A stretch of DNA of 42,746 nucleotides from DASSFZ01 sp036514635 (GTDB lineage Bacteria; Chloroflexota; Anaerolineae; Fen-1058), in NCBI GenBank assembly GCA_036514635.1, contig DATBWU010000226.1, positions 1 through 42,746 on the forward strand. Direction: 5' to 3'. The number at the start of each line of letters is the position of its first letter. The stretch's first letter is position 1. Below the pieces are notes generated by a model. The model did no database searches. It was given only the letters and a program-made list of their open reading frames with translations, and had not been told where the DNA came from. Shown one piece after another: positions 1 through 8,865 of this stretch. A program made the translations under genes and the position numbers.

Positions 1-2337
1 GCCAACGTGCCGCTACGGCCCGGCGTCAATCGCATCCTCGTACAGGCGCGCGCGTCGAACGGGCGCCTGGCTACTGCCGAGCGTATCGTGCGCTACGTTC
101 CGGCAGGACCGCTCGGTGTGTCGAATATTCAGAGCGCTGCATCCGTGCAGCGCTGGGATCCATTGGAGATCACATTTGCGATCGACAACAGCGCCGCGAC
201 GCATCCGCAGTTCCCGTACGATCCCGCGCCGACTCCGGGCTTGGAGTGGGTGGACGGCATCACAGTCGATGCCTTATTCACGCCCGACAACTGGCGGACG
301 GTGTACCGCCGACCGGCGTTTCTATACCAGCGTTACGAGCGCTCGTTGAAAGGCGGCGAAGAGTGGCTGTACCCGCAAGGCAATCCGGTGTGGGCGGTGC
401 GCTTCGCACCACCTGCGCTCGGCACATGGAAGTATCGCATCGAGGTGGCCGAAGCCAAAGGCACGGCGCAGTCCGGTGAGCAAGCGTTCAATGTGACCGC
501 GCCGGCGAACCCGAACAACCATGGCCCGATCCGAGTCGCGCCACTCGATTCGCGCTACTTTGAATTTGCCGACGGCACGCCGTTCCTCGGCACAGGGCAT
601 AGTATCGGATTCGACAACGAACGCTTCTCTTACGACGGGGTTGATGAGTTCAACACAATGGGGGCAGGCAACCAGCAGTTCTTCCGCTGGTGGATCGCGG
701 GGCACGTGTGGGGATCGGCTTGGTATGCGTGGGCCTCGCGCACTCTCGATTACGAGGCTACGGTGCCGGCGACAGGCCTCACTGTCGAGCGTGCCTACGG
801 TGATGGGCTTGCCTCGCTACGACTTGATGCCGCCAACCCGCTCATGTTCCAGGGATGGAACACCGGTCATGCCGGGCTGATTGCGGGGCGCACGTATCGG
901 GTGATTGTGCGCTGGCGCACCGAGAGTGTGACTGGCCCCGCGACTTCCGGCCGGCCTTACGGCGCGACCGTGAAGTTCACCGACTGGCCGGAGCCTGGAC
1001 AGACGGGATCGATTCCGGCGCTGATCCCGCACGTGAACGGCGACACGCCCTGGCACGTGGCCGAAGCGACGTTCGTCGCACAGAGCGATCTGATCTCGAA
1101 CCTGGCCCTCATTCTGGAAAACACGACCGGGGGCGCGGCCTACGTCGATCAGATCGGCGTGTACGAAGTTCTATCCGGCGGCACGCTCGGGCCGCAGCTC
1201 TTGCGCAATTCGCACTTCAACCCATACATGACCTTCGACCAGCGCCGCAGCGCGGGGATGGATGCGATCTTCAGCGAAGCCGATACGCGCGGCCTGTATT
1301 TCAAGCTAAACATTAGCGAGAAGCAGGACTTCATCCTGAATGCCTTCGGGCCAGATGGCCTGCCGGACAAGCTGGGCGGCAATTTCAATAACGGCGAGGG
1401 CACGCCCACGTGGCAGTTGCATGAGTCCTATTGGCGCTACCTGTTGGCCCGCTTCGGCGCGTATCGCTCGATCCATTCGTGGGAACTGGTCAACGAGGAA
1501 GCGCCCGGCTTCGGAGCGCATTTCCGATTGACTGCTGCCCTTGCGACGCAAGCCGCCGCCGATGGCAATCCGCATCTTGCCACAACCTCAACCTGGGCCA
1601 CGCTGGCCGAGAGCGCCTGGAAGCACCCGGAGAGCGCGCCGATCTCGTACACCGACTTTCACGCTTACGTCCGCGGCACAGGCTGGAACGAACCCACGGA
1701 GGAGCTGGCGAATGACTCGGCCCGCTTTTTCAACGAGTATGATTTAGATGCGCGTGCGGCGGGCTTCAACAAGCCGGTGGTGTGGGGTGAGCAAGGCATC
1801 GACAGCACGCAGGGCACGGACTTCGAGGAGCCGCGCCTCGCCGATGACCAGACTGGCGTCTGGCTGCATAAGATGACTTGGGCGCGCTGCGGGCCGGGCG
1901 GGGTATATCCGTTGTATTGGTACCCAGATAACATCTTCGACAAATCACTGCATCCCATCTTTGGCGCATGGAACCGATTCATGACCGGCATCCCGTTTAC
2001 TAATGGGCGCTATGTGGATGCAGCGGCGACCGCTTCCAATCCCGATCTCCGTGTTTTCGGCCAAAAGGATATGCAGGCGGGCAGTGCTTATCTGTGGATT
2101 GATAATCGGCAGCACACCTGGCGAGCCGTGGTCGACGGCCGGGCCGTTCCTGCCGAAAGTGGGACGGTGAACATCGCCCTGCAGCACAGCAATGCATTCT
2201 ATACGGTGACGTGGTATGACACGCAGACTGGACAGCCGACCTCGACGCAGACGCTGTCGGCAAACGCCGGGGGTAACCTGACCTTGGATGTGTCGAACCT
2301 CCGCACCGACATAGCCGTCAGGATTACGCTGCGCTGA
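1..2337 (+). CDS. Secreted multidomain glycoside hydrolase (DUF5060-like plus GH-A-like barrel), 5' end outside window
   Basis: The reading frame is open to the first base and begins inside a beta-rich domain, so the start and signal peptide lie upstream. Numbering from the GTG at 7, residues about 35-165 look like a DUF5060-type Ig-like domain (ends with WAVRFAPPALGTWKYR). The line YFEFADGTPFLGTGH then opens a TIM-barrel-like region. A jelly-roll-like, CBM-type insert occupies about 245-390 (ends AAYVDQIGVYE). The barrel resumes with WELVNEEAPG (Glu497 or Glu498, candidate acid/base) and VVWGEQGID (Glu595, candidate nucleophile), as in clan GH-A. A beta-sandwich of about 85 residues closes the protein. 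It probably cleaves a polysaccharide outside the cell; the substrate cannot be told from sequence. It converges with the minus-strand cassette that follows. Confidence 0.72.
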   Translation, partial: ANVPLRPGVNRILVQARASNGRLATAERIVRYVPAGPLGVSNIQSAASVQRWDPLEITFAIDNSAATHPQFPYDPAPTPGLEWVDGITVDALFTPDNWRTVYRRPAFLYQRYERSLKGGEEWLYPQGNPVWAVRFAPPALGTWKYRIEVAEAKGTAQSGEQAFNVTAPANPNNHGPIRVAPLDSRYFEFADGTPFLGTGHSIGFDNERFSYDGVDEFNTMGAGNQQFFRWWIAGHVWGSAWYAWASRTLDYEATVPATGLTVERAYGDGLASLRLDAANPLMFQGWNTGHAGLIAGRTYRVIVRWRTESVTGPATSGRPYGATVKFTDWPEPGQTGSIPALIPHVNGDTPWHVAEATFVAQSDLISNLALILENTTGGAAYVDQIGVYEVLSGGTLGPQLLRNSHFNPYMTFDQRRSAGMDAIFSEADTRGLYFKLNISEKQDFILNAFGPDGLPDKLGGNFNNGEGTPTWQLHESYWRYLLARFGAYRSIHSWELVNEEAPGFGAHFRLTAALATQAAADGNPHLATTSTWATLAESAWKHPESAPISYTDFHAYVRGTGWNEPTEELANDSARFFNEYDLDARAAGFNKPVVWGEQGIDSTQGTDFEEPRLADDQTGVWLHKMTWARCGPGGVYPLYWYPDNIFDKSLHPIFGAWNRFMTGIPFTNGRYVDAAATASNPDLRVFGQKDMQAGSAYLWIDNRQHTWRAVVDGRAVPAESGTVNIALQHSNAFYTVTWYDTQTGQPTSTQTLSANAGGNLTLDVSNLRTDIAVRITLR

Positions 2338-2349
2338 TACAAGGCGGCG

Positions 2350-2371
2350 CATACCTTTCGCATTAGGTATG
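2350..2371. terminator. Hairpin between convergent genes
   Basis: CATACCT (2350-2356) and AGGTATG (2365-2371) form a perfect 7-bp stem around an 8-nt loop. It lies 12 nt past the hydrolase stop and overlaps the stop codon of the minus-strand nadE-like gene, so it could end transcription from both sides. There is no clear T-tract on either side, so a terminator role is only likely. Confidence 0.4.
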
Positions 2372-3337
2372 GATATCCATCGGCGGCATGCGCAGATACT
2401 CGGTCGTGCGCTGCTTGCGGGTAAAATCCTCAAATGCACGCCGCACCTGTATCTCGGTCAGCCCCATCACCTGCGCGACCTCGGCGGCCGGCACGTTGTG
2501 TTCCAGCGCGTACCACAGTAAATCCATCTCGGCGAACGGCAAGCGGAAGAAGAATTCTTCCTGCGTGCTGTGCGCCGGGTAGGTGTCGCTCGTCGGCGGG
2601 CGGCGGCGGATCGCTTCAGGGATGTTGAGATCCTCCGCCAGTTGGTAGACCTGTGTTTTGTACAAGTGGACGATCGGGTTCACGTCCGTGCCCGCATCGC
2701 CGTGTTTGACGAAAAAACCTTGATCGTGCTCATTCTTGTTCGGCGTGCCGATGACGGCGTAGTTACGCACCTCGGCGTGATAGTACAGCATCGCCATGCG
2801 TGTGCGCTGCTTGAAGTTCGACGCCGCGACGATCTGAAAGTACTCGCTTAGCGGCAGGCGCTTGGTCTTCTCTTCGCCGCGGGGCGTGACGATGATCAGC
2901 GAGAAGACGTTGAGCGTGTCTTCGTCGAGCAGGTTGGGTGGCAGAACGATCTTCGCGCCGTATCCTTGCGCGGCATCGTATTCCGGGAAGACGCGGCGAA
3001 TCGCTTCGTCCCGGCGCGGATAGCAGCCAAAGCCGTCGAGTACGGGCGTGATGATCTCCCGGATCGGCTCGCTGCCAAACTGAGCGGCGACCTGGCGCGC
3101 GAGTTCCTCGCTGATCGGCTCCGAGTCCTTCTCCGGCATGATCAACGCCGTGACGCGCTCCGGTCCGAAGGCGCGCACACACAGCGCGAGCACCACCGCC
3201 GAGTCTACGCCGCCGCTGATGCCCAGTACTGCTCCCTGCTTGCGCATCACTTTGCGTACGCTGTTTCGCAGCAGCGCGACGATGCGCTCAGCCTCCGCAG
3301 CCGCATCGATGTTGAGTACTTCCCTGTTGAAAGCCAT
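2363..3337 (-). CDS. nadE: NadE-type NAD(+) synthase / ATP pyrophosphatase
   Basis: A 324-residue protein of the ammonia-dependent NAD synthase family, which adenylates a carboxylate and amidates it. The ATP-pyrophosphatase loop SGGVDS is at residues 41-46, followed by MPEKDS. The NadE block GTPNKNEHDQGFFVKHGD, then DVNPIVHLYKTQV, is clear. There is no glutaminase domain, so nitrogen must come from ammonia or a partner. The segment DTYPAHSTQEEFFFRLPF departs from my memory of housekeeping NadE, where PPTADLWPGQTDE is usual. It is the last gene of an ACP-ligase-AsnB-NadE unit, 70 nt after asnB. It may be the cell's NAD synthase or a paralogue amidating a glycan or lipid carboxylate. The family is certain, the substrate is not. 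Confidence 0.85.
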   Translation of the reverse strand: MAFNREVLNIDAAAEAERIVALLRNSVRKVMRKQGAVLGISGGVDSAVVLALCVRAFGPERVTALIMPEKDSEPISEELARQVAAQFGSEPIREIITPVLDGFGCYPRRDEAIRRVFPEYDAAQGYGAKIVLPPNLLDEDTLNVFSLIIVTPRGEEKTKRLPLSEYFQIVAASNFKQRTRMAMLYYHAEVRNYAVIGTPNKNEHDQGFFVKHGDAGTDVNPIVHLYKTQVYQLAEDLNIPEAIRRRPPTSDTYPAHSTQEEFFFRLPFAEMDLLWYALEHNVPAAEVAQVMGLTEIQVRRAFEDFTRKQRTTEYLRMPPMDIHT

Positions 3338-3407
3338 TCAGTCCCCGTTCCAAATCTAACCTCAGATGACACGGCTTGCAGAAGTCTATATCCGTGCCCT
3401 CCGTGGT

Positions 3408-5402
3408 TCAAGCAGCTGTCACGCGCTGGCCGAGGCACACTTTCACATCATCAGCCTCGGACAACGGCGGCGGCATTCGGAAATCGGACACAAACAATTG
3501 ATGGACAAGCTGAGCGGAGATGATGCCCGCCAGCGCCATGTCATCAGTCTCGCCCAGCGGCAAGCCCCGATCCAGCTTGTTGACTAGCCGGCTCACTGCC
3601 GGCGCATTGAACAACCCTGTCGCGCCGATCTGCTCTGGCGACAGGATTTCGCGCACGTAGTCGGGCGTCCGATCGTTGAAAAAACTGCGATGAATCGGCG
3701 CGCGGTAGGGGCGCTTGGGCCGTTGCCAGATTTCATCCGGCAGCCATTCGCGCGCCAGTTGCTTGAGCAGATACTTTTCGGTCAGCCCGCGCAGTTTCAG
3801 ACGCGGCGGCAAGCGATTGGCGAACTCCACCACGCGGTAGTCCAGGAACGGGAAGCGCCCTTCGATCGAGTGCGCCATGCCGGGGCGATCACCTTGAGAT
3901 GAAAGCAAGTACTGTGACAGGAAGAGACTGATTTCTAGATACTGCGCCTGCGACAGGGGGGCCCAACGCGCGAACTCCGGCGGGTAGTACACCGAGTCGC
4001 GCGCGGTGCGCGTTTGCGCTTCTACAACCCGGTTCACCTCCGGCGAGAAGAACCGCTTGGCCCGGCTGGTGTTGTTCCAGCGTACCGCGTGTGAGTAGTC
4101 CGGCGCATCGGCATCGGTCAGGCCCCGCCCGAAGAACGCCGACAGGTACGCAGTATTGCTCCTCGATAGATCGACGATGTCGGGATACAGTCGCTTGAGC
4201 AGCAGTGGTCGAATCTGCGAATCGGGCTGTCTGGCCCAGAAGCGGCGCAGCTGAGCTTCTTTGAAGATGTCATAGCCGGCCAGAAACTCGTCCGAGCCTT
4301 CGCCGGTCAGCACAACTTTGAAGTTATGCTCGCGCACCAACTTCGACAGCAGGAACATTGGGGCGGGCGACGTGCGCAGGATCGGCGTCTCGGTGTGCCA
4401 GATCACGTCCGGGAAGACGTGCCCGATGTCGGCGTGCGTCGTATGCACCACCTGGTGATCCGTGCCGAGATGCTTCGCCATCCGCAGTTGAAACTCGCTC
4501 TCGTCAAAGTTGGGATCGCTGAAGGTGATCGAGAAGGTATCGAGCCGGTTGTGAGTGTAGTTGCGGATGATGGCCGCGATGGTCGAGGAGTCGAGGCCGC
4601 CGCTGAGGTACGCACCCACCGGCACATCGGCGCGCAGGCGGATCTGCGTCGCGTCGATCAATAGGCTCCGGAACTCTTCGAGGTAGCTGCCGAAGTCGCG
4701 TTTAGGCGCGGGCGCATCGGCGTTTGGGAACTGCAGCGGCCAGTACGGTTCGACGCGGATGTCGTCCTCGTGCGCGATCAGGTAGTGGCCCGGCGGCACA
4801 TCGACGATTCCCTGGAAGATACTGCGCGGCGAGAGTGTGCACCAGAAGGTAAAGATCTGATCGAGCGCGACTGGGTCGATCTCGGCGCGCACGCGCCGAT
4901 CGGCCAGCAATGCCTTGATCTCCGAGCCGAAGATCAGCGCACCGTCGGCGACGGTGTAGTACAGTGGGCGCACGCCGAGCCGGTCGCGCGCCAGGAACAG
5001 CGTCCGGTTACGCGTGTCCCAAATAGCGATGGCAAACTGGCCGTTGAGGTACGCCAGGCAGTCGGGGCCAAAGTCCTCGTACAGATGCAAGATGATCTCG
5101 GTGTCGCAGTTCGTCGCAAAGCGATGGCCGCGCGCTTCAAGGTCAGGGCGCAGCTCGATGTAGTTAAAGATCTCTCCGTTGAAGACGATCCACAGTGTCT
5201 CGTCCTCGTTGGTGATCGGTTGCTGCCCGCCTCCAATGTCGATGATGCTGAGACGGGCGCTGCCCAGCCCAACGCGATCGTCGAGGTAGATGCCAAACTG
5301 ATCCGGCCCGCGATGGCGGATCATCGCCAGCATCTGGCGCAGAGCCGCTTCTTCAATTGGCGCGGACTCGGTCAGATTCAGAATCCCCGTAATGCCGCAC
5401 AT
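3408..5402 (-). CDS. asnB: Asparagine synthase (glutamine-hydrolysing) / AsnB-type amidotransferase
   Basis: 664 residues. The N-terminus MCGITGIL exposes the catalytic Cys2 of a class II glutamine amidotransferase, and RLSIIDIGGGQQPI with NGEIFNY are the usual glutaminase motifs. The C-terminal synthetase half carries the pyrophosphatase loop SGGLDSS near residue 265 and the motif GEGSDEFLAGY. Both halves look intact. The family makes asparagine, but AsnB paralogues in polysaccharide and exosortase-type loci are thought to amidate sugars or other acids. The gene begins 23 nt after the acyl ligase and ends 70 nt before the NadE-type gene, so it is probably co-transcribed with them. Given this context a tailoring role is at least as likely as general asparagine synthesis. 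Confidence 0.88.
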   Translation of the reverse strand: MCGITGILNLTESAPIEEAALRQMLAMIRHRGPDQFGIYLDDRVGLGSARLSIIDIGGGQQPITNEDETLWIVFNGEIFNYIELRPDLEARGHRFATNCDTEIILHLYEDFGPDCLAYLNGQFAIAIWDTRNRTLFLARDRLGVRPLYYTVADGALIFGSEIKALLADRRVRAEIDPVALDQIFTFWCTLSPRSIFQGIVDVPPGHYLIAHEDDIRVEPYWPLQFPNADAPAPKRDFGSYLEEFRSLLIDATQIRLRADVPVGAYLSGGLDSSTIAAIIRNYTHNRLDTFSITFSDPNFDESEFQLRMAKHLGTDHQVVHTTHADIGHVFPDVIWHTETPILRTSPAPMFLLSKLVREHNFKVVLTGEGSDEFLAGYDIFKEAQLRRFWARQPDSQIRPLLLKRLYPDIVDLSRSNTAYLSAFFGRGLTDADAPDYSHAVRWNNTSRAKRFFSPEVNRVVEAQTRTARDSVYYPPEFARWAPLSQAQYLEISLFLSQYLLSSQGDRPGMAHSIEGRFPFLDYRVVEFANRLPPRLKLRGLTEKYLLKQLAREWLPDEIWQRPKRPYRAPIHRSFFNDRTPDYVREILSPEQIGATGLFNAPAVSRLVNKLDRGLPLGETDDMALAGIISAQLVHQLFVSDFRMPPPLSEADDVKVCLGQRVTAA

Positions 5403-5425
5403 CGTCCCGTCTCGCTCCTCAGCCC

Positions 5426-6964
5426 TTACTTCAGATCGGTCTTCTTGATTTTGCCCGACGAGGTCTTGGGCAGCTCGTCGCGGAACTCGACGTGCTTGGG
5501 CACCATGAAGTCTTCGAGGTTGGCCCGGCAGTGGGCCAGCACCTCGGCTTCAGTTATCCGCCCGTTGCCCACGACGACGAACGCCTTGATGGCCTCGCCT
5601 AGAATCGGATCGGGCACGCCGACGACCGCCGCCTCGATCACACCCTTCAGACCATACAGCACGTTTTCCACCTCTTTCGGCGCAACCTTCTCGCCGCGGC
5701 TCTTGATGATGTCATCCTTGCGACCGACGAAGTACAGATAACCGTCTTCGTCCATGCGGAACAGGTCGCCCGTGTAACATAGCCGCTCACCGGGGATCGG
5801 GCCGGGGCGATAGCGTTGCGCGGTCGCTGACGGATTCTCCCAGTAGCCGCGCATGACGTGCCGCCCGCGCACCACGAGTTCACCGATGTGGCCCGGTCCG
5901 AGCCGCTGGCCAATCTCGTCTTCGAGCCAGACTTCCGTGCCCGGAATAGCGATACCCACCGAGCCGGGGCGCTTGTCGAGCTGTTCGGGCGGGAGGTACA
6001 GGGTACGCTTGGTTTCGGTCAAGCCGTACATCGAATATAGCGTGGCCCATGGGAACTTGTCGCGCAGTTCGAGGATGTGGCTGGGCGGCAGCGCCGCCGC
6101 TGTATTGGTCAGGTAGCGCAAGCTGGATAAATCGTAGGGGCTGAGATCCATTTGCAGCAGTATGGCGTAGATCGTGGGCACGCCGGGAAAGCCGGTCACG
6201 CGCTCTTCTTCCATGCGCTTGAGCACCGCCGCCGGATAGGTGAACGATCGCTCCAGCACCAGTGTCCCGCCGAAGCGGAATACCATCAGCAACTGGTACA
6301 GCCCATAGTCGAAGGACAGCGGCAGCACGTCGATAACAATGTCGCTCTCCACATTCTTAAGGTACGAGAGGATCGATCCGCTGGCGAAGACGACGTTGCT
6401 GTGGTCGCTCATCACGCCCTTGGGATCGCCGGTGCTGCCGGAGGTATAAATCAGGCAAGCCAGATCGAGATCGATGTTGACACGGGGGGGGCACGTGTCA
6501 GGGTAGGTTCCCTGAATGATCGCGAAGTCGATATACTTCTCGCGCCCGGCAACCACTTCGGCGGCGCGGTTGCCGTTGACGACGCAGAACTTCAGCGAGG
6601 GCGTCTCGGCCTTGATGCCGTCGAGCGTTTTCTGCGTGCCGGGGCGGGCCTCGGTGAGCAGCGCGGTGGCCCGGCAGTTGTTGAGGACGTATACCAGCTT
6701 GTCGTGCTTCGTCGTGCGGTTGACGATGACGAACACGCCGCCAGCCTTAAGCGTGGCAAAGATGCCGACAACGAGCTCGACCGAATTGATCAGATACAAC
6801 GCCACCCGGTCGCCGCGCTGGACACCCTGCTCGATCATCGCGTGCGCCAGGCGGTTCGCCATCGCGTTGATCTCGGCATAGGTCAGCCGTCGGCCATCAC
6901 ACACAAGAGCGATCTTGTTCGGCAGGCGTGCGGCGCTGTTTTCCAAAAAGTCTTGGACGAGCAT
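5426..6964 (-). CDS. AMP-forming acyl-CoA / acyl-ACP ligase
   Basis: Adenylate-forming ligase of 512 residues. The ATP-binding loop YTSGSTGDPKG is near residue 172, MYGLTET and YTGDLFRMDEDG follow, and the C-terminal motif KTSSGKIKK holds the usual catalytic lysine. The frame is open upstream to 7108, but the ATG at 6964 starts directly with the family's N-terminus (LVQDFLENSAARLPNK) and has GGAG 8 nt before it, so I chose it. It should activate a carboxylic acid as an acyl adenylate and pass it to a pantetheine thiol. The partner is most likely the ACP encoded upstream after a 184-nt gap. The set resembles acyl ligases of exosortase-associated surface loci. The acid itself is unknown. Confidence 0.88.
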   Translation of the reverse strand: MLVQDFLENSAARLPNKIALVCDGRRLTYAEINAMANRLAHAMIEQGVQRGDRVALYLINSVELVVGIFATLKAGGVFVIVNRTTKHDKLVYVLNNCRATALLTEARPGTQKTLDGIKAETPSLKFCVVNGNRAAEVVAGREKYIDFAIIQGTYPDTCPPRVNIDLDLACLIYTSGSTGDPKGVMSDHSNVVFASGSILSYLKNVESDIVIDVLPLSFDYGLYQLLMVFRFGGTLVLERSFTYPAAVLKRMEEERVTGFPGVPTIYAILLQMDLSPYDLSSLRYLTNTAAALPPSHILELRDKFPWATLYSMYGLTETKRTLYLPPEQLDKRPGSVGIAIPGTEVWLEDEIGQRLGPGHIGELVVRGRHVMRGYWENPSATAQRYRPGPIPGERLCYTGDLFRMDEDGYLYFVGRKDDIIKSRGEKVAPKEVENVLYGLKGVIEAAVVGVPDPILGEAIKAFVVVGNGRITEAEVLAHCRANLEDFMVPKHVEFRDELPKTSSGKIKKTDLK

Positions 6965-7148
6965 GGAGAACTCCAGTGTCAGACCCGTGCAATCCCGGCT
7001 GAAAGCATTCAGAGGCCGCGCAGTTCGGTGCGCAGCCAGCAGGTAGAGGTGGATGATCGTGCACGCCGATTGAGCACTTGCTGCGTGCAGACGTCGAGGT
7101 GTCCGCACCTGGACGGAGCACGCGGGTTACCGCAAGGGCCAGATTCGG

Positions 7149-7403
7149 TCAAGCGGTGACAACACTCTTGCGGCGAACGTAATGAGCCAGCTTGCTGACG
7201 GAGTCGAAATTGTCAGGCGTAATCTCCTGATCATCGACATCCACGCCAAAGGTCTGCTCGACGAAAAGAACCAGCTCCATTACACCGACGGAATCAATGA
7301 TGCCTTCCTGCAAGAACGAGTCCTCGTCGGAATAACCAAAGCCATTGTCGCTGAACAACATATTCTGCGCAATATAGTCTCGGATCTGAGTCTCAATCTC
7401 CAC
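7149..7403 (-). CDS. Acyl carrier protein
   Basis: An 84-residue acidic, helical protein. The phosphopantetheine site is GIIDSVGVMELV, with the attachment serine at residue 38. It is first in the minus-strand unit, directly followed by an AMP-forming ligase, then AsnB- and NadE-type enzymes. A stand-alone ACP in this setting is usually loaded by the neighbouring ligase and holds an acyl or aminoacyl group during tailoring, rather than serving bulk fatty acid synthesis. The ATG at 7403 gives a full-length ACP. AAGGAG lies about 7 nt upstream on the minus strand. An upstream weak copy of the locus-wide promoter motif is listed separately. Confidence 0.9.
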   Translation of the reverse strand: MEIETQIRDYIAQNMLFSDNGFGYSDEDSFLQEGIIDSVGVMELVLFVEQTFGVDVDDQEITPDNFDSVSKLAHYVRRKSVVTA

Positions 7404-7495
7404 GCAAAGCTCCTTCGGGCACTGGAACCGGGAATGAATCTCGCATCAGGTGATCAATGCGTGCTTTCCTTACAAGTCGTAGTCATTGAAACGCC

Positions 7496-7539
7496 AAAAC
7501 ATCGGAAGGTGGTGAGGGAAAAGCATGAAAAAAGTAAGA
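7496..7539 (-). promoter_or_regulatory. Weak minus-strand copy of the TCTAAC direct-repeat promoter
   Basis: Read on the minus strand: TCTTAC (7539-7534), 16 nt, CCTCAC (7517-7512), 10 nt, TGTTTT (7501-7496). The spacing equals that of the strong plus-strand sites, but the second half-site matches only 4 of 6 and the -10-like box is poor. It lies about 95 nt upstream of the ACP start. Tentative. Confidence 0.25.
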
Positions 7540-7621
7540 GGCGACGTGCCTGCCCACACTTAAGATGAAACTGAAGACGACGGCAAAAGGAATTCGCGAA
7601 CGCTCGCTGTTTCTACTTTCC

Positions 7622-7665
7622 TCTAACCCAGGGCATTCTCTCGTCTAACCAGCGTATGTTAGTGT
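7622..7665 (+). promoter_or_regulatory. TCTAAC direct-repeat promoter, copy 1
   Basis: TCTAAC at 7622-7627 and again at 7644-7649 (22 nt start to start), with GCATTC midway at 7633-7638. Ten nt after the second repeat comes TAGTGT (7660-7665), preceded by GT, as a -10-like box. It sits upstream of the glycosyltransferase unit starting at 7867. The half-site spacing and the distance to the -10 box suit a PhoB/OmpR-family activator site. That interpretation is inference; the repeats are seen. Confidence 0.6.
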
Positions 7666-7866
7666 AACAAACCGGAGGGCGATGCCCGCGTGGCAACTAC
7701 AATCGGCGCGATCAGAGAAAGCACCCACTATCCCGCCGGGATTGGCACGTGGCTGAACGCTGTGTAGCCGATGCGTACAACGTCGCCATTGTCGCGGCGT
7801 GCATTTAGCAGAACGGATCGCGCGGGTCGTGCCCCTGGGCTGATCCGCTCGCAAAAGCACAGGTTG

Positions 7867-8865
7867 ATGACTCCTGACCATCTGTTCTCCATTCATAGTG
7901 AGGGTCCGAGAGTCGGCGTGGTCGTTCTGCACTACAACGGCCTGCCCGACACACTGGCCTGCCTGCACTCGCTGCAGATTGGCCGGGGCCGCCCGGTTGA
8001 CCTCATCGTCGTCGACAATGCCTCGCAAGACGGCGGAGCCGAGGCGATTCGCGCAGCGGACCCAGCCATTCACCTGGTCATGAACAGGACCAATTTGGGC
8101 TACGCAGGCGGAAACAACATCGGCATTCGGGCCGCGCTGGAACGTGGCGCCGACGCAGTGTTCCTGCTCAACAACGATACGTTGCTTGACCCGGACTGTG
8201 TATCACGGCTGGCCTGCGTGCTCGCCAGCGATCCGCGCATTGGCGTCACTGGGCCAATGGTGTATACGTTCAACGAGACTCCCCTCATCAGCTCGGCGGG
8301 TGGCGTGATCGACTGGCATCATGCCGACGCCGGCAACACCGGCGCAGGCGAGATCGACCGGGGTCAATACCCGGCACGCAGCGTGGACTTTGTCAACGGG
8401 TGTGGGTTGATGGTTTCACGCGCCGCGATTGCGCGAACCGGTCTGCTGGACGAGCGCTACTTCATGTACTGGGAAGAAACCGACTGGTGCACACGCATCA
8501 AGCGCGCTGGCTTCGAGATTCATTTCGAGCCAGCCGCGCAAATGCGGCACAAGGCTGCGATCCGGTCGGACGACCTGGGACCGACAACGCTTTACTACAT
8601 GACGCGTAATCGCCTGCTCTTCTTCAGCAGGCACGCGCCGCTGCGGCTTATACCCATTACTATCGCCCACGCCATCCACGGCGCGCTCCGCGAAGCAGCA
8701 CGCTATCAGCGCGCCGGCCGACCGGAGCATGCACGGGCGATGCGGCGCGGAATCGTTCACGGTGTGCAGCGGCGCTGGGGGCGTGCTCAGGCGGGCATCG
8801 GGCAGCCAGAACGCCCGGCCACACCATCGCCCGCCAACCTCAATGCGACCAGGCCCGAACAATGA
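7867..8865 (+). CDS. GT2 glycosyltransferase, rhamnosyltransferase-like
   Basis: 332 residues from the ATG at 7867, which sits just before the GT-A domain (VGVVVLHYNG). The frame is open to 7771 but the extra 32 residues are Arg-rich and unlike the family. VVDNASQDGG, then NLGYAGGNNIG and FLLNNDT (the metal/nucleotide-binding region, near residue 103), and finally FMYWEETDWCTRIKRAG (putative catalytic acid region) place it with WbbL-type GT2 enzymes. These transfer rhamnose or a similar sugar from a nucleotide donor to a growing chain on the cytoplasmic face of the membrane. The next gene overlaps its stop (ATGA), so translation is probably coupled. Donor and acceptor are unknown. Confidence 0.85.
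   Translation: MTPDHLFSIHSEGPRVGVVVLHYNGLPDTLACLHSLQIGRGRPVDLIVVDNASQDGGAEAIRAADPAIHLVMNRTNLGYAGGNNIGIRAALERGADAVFLLNNDTLLDPDCVSRLACVLASDPRIGVTGPMVYTFNETPLISSAGGVIDWHHADAGNTGAGEIDRGQYPARSVDFVNGCGLMVSRAAIARTGLLDERYFMYWEETDWCTRIKRAGFEIHFEPAAQMRHKAAIRSDDLGPTTLYYMTRNRLLFFSRHAPLRLIPITIAHAIHGALREAARYQRAGRPEHARAMRRGIVHGVQRRWGRAQAGIGQPERPATPSPANLNATRPEQ

Larger units (their letters stand above)
7404..7866. other. Divergent intergenic region with promoters for both flanking units
   Basis: A 463-nt stretch with no convincing gene; the short frames here have no recognisable protein and overlap the neighbours. It separates the minus-strand ACP unit from the plus-strand glycosyltransferase unit. It contains one strong plus-strand copy of the locus-wide promoter motif (7622-7665) and a weak minus-strand copy (7539-7496). 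The predicted leader of the plus-strand unit would be about 195 nt long. Confidence 0.6.

Noticed and set aside
4770..5741. A 323-codon plus-strand frame opposite asnB and the ligase end
   Set aside because: It spans two real genes on the other strand and shows no protein family features.
6480..6490. A run of eight G in the acyl ligase, and a run of eight C near 22220 in wecD
   Set aside because: Both could be sequencing-error sites, but the reading frames and family motifs continue correctly through them.
7622..7649. Reading TCTAAC-N16-TCTAAC as the -35 and -10 boxes of an ECF sigma factor
   Set aside because: N16 would fit, and AAC is seen in ECF -35 boxes. However, identical -35 and -10 boxes are unusual, and this reading leaves the conserved midway half-site and the TANNRT box unexplained. 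It is kept as the main alternative.
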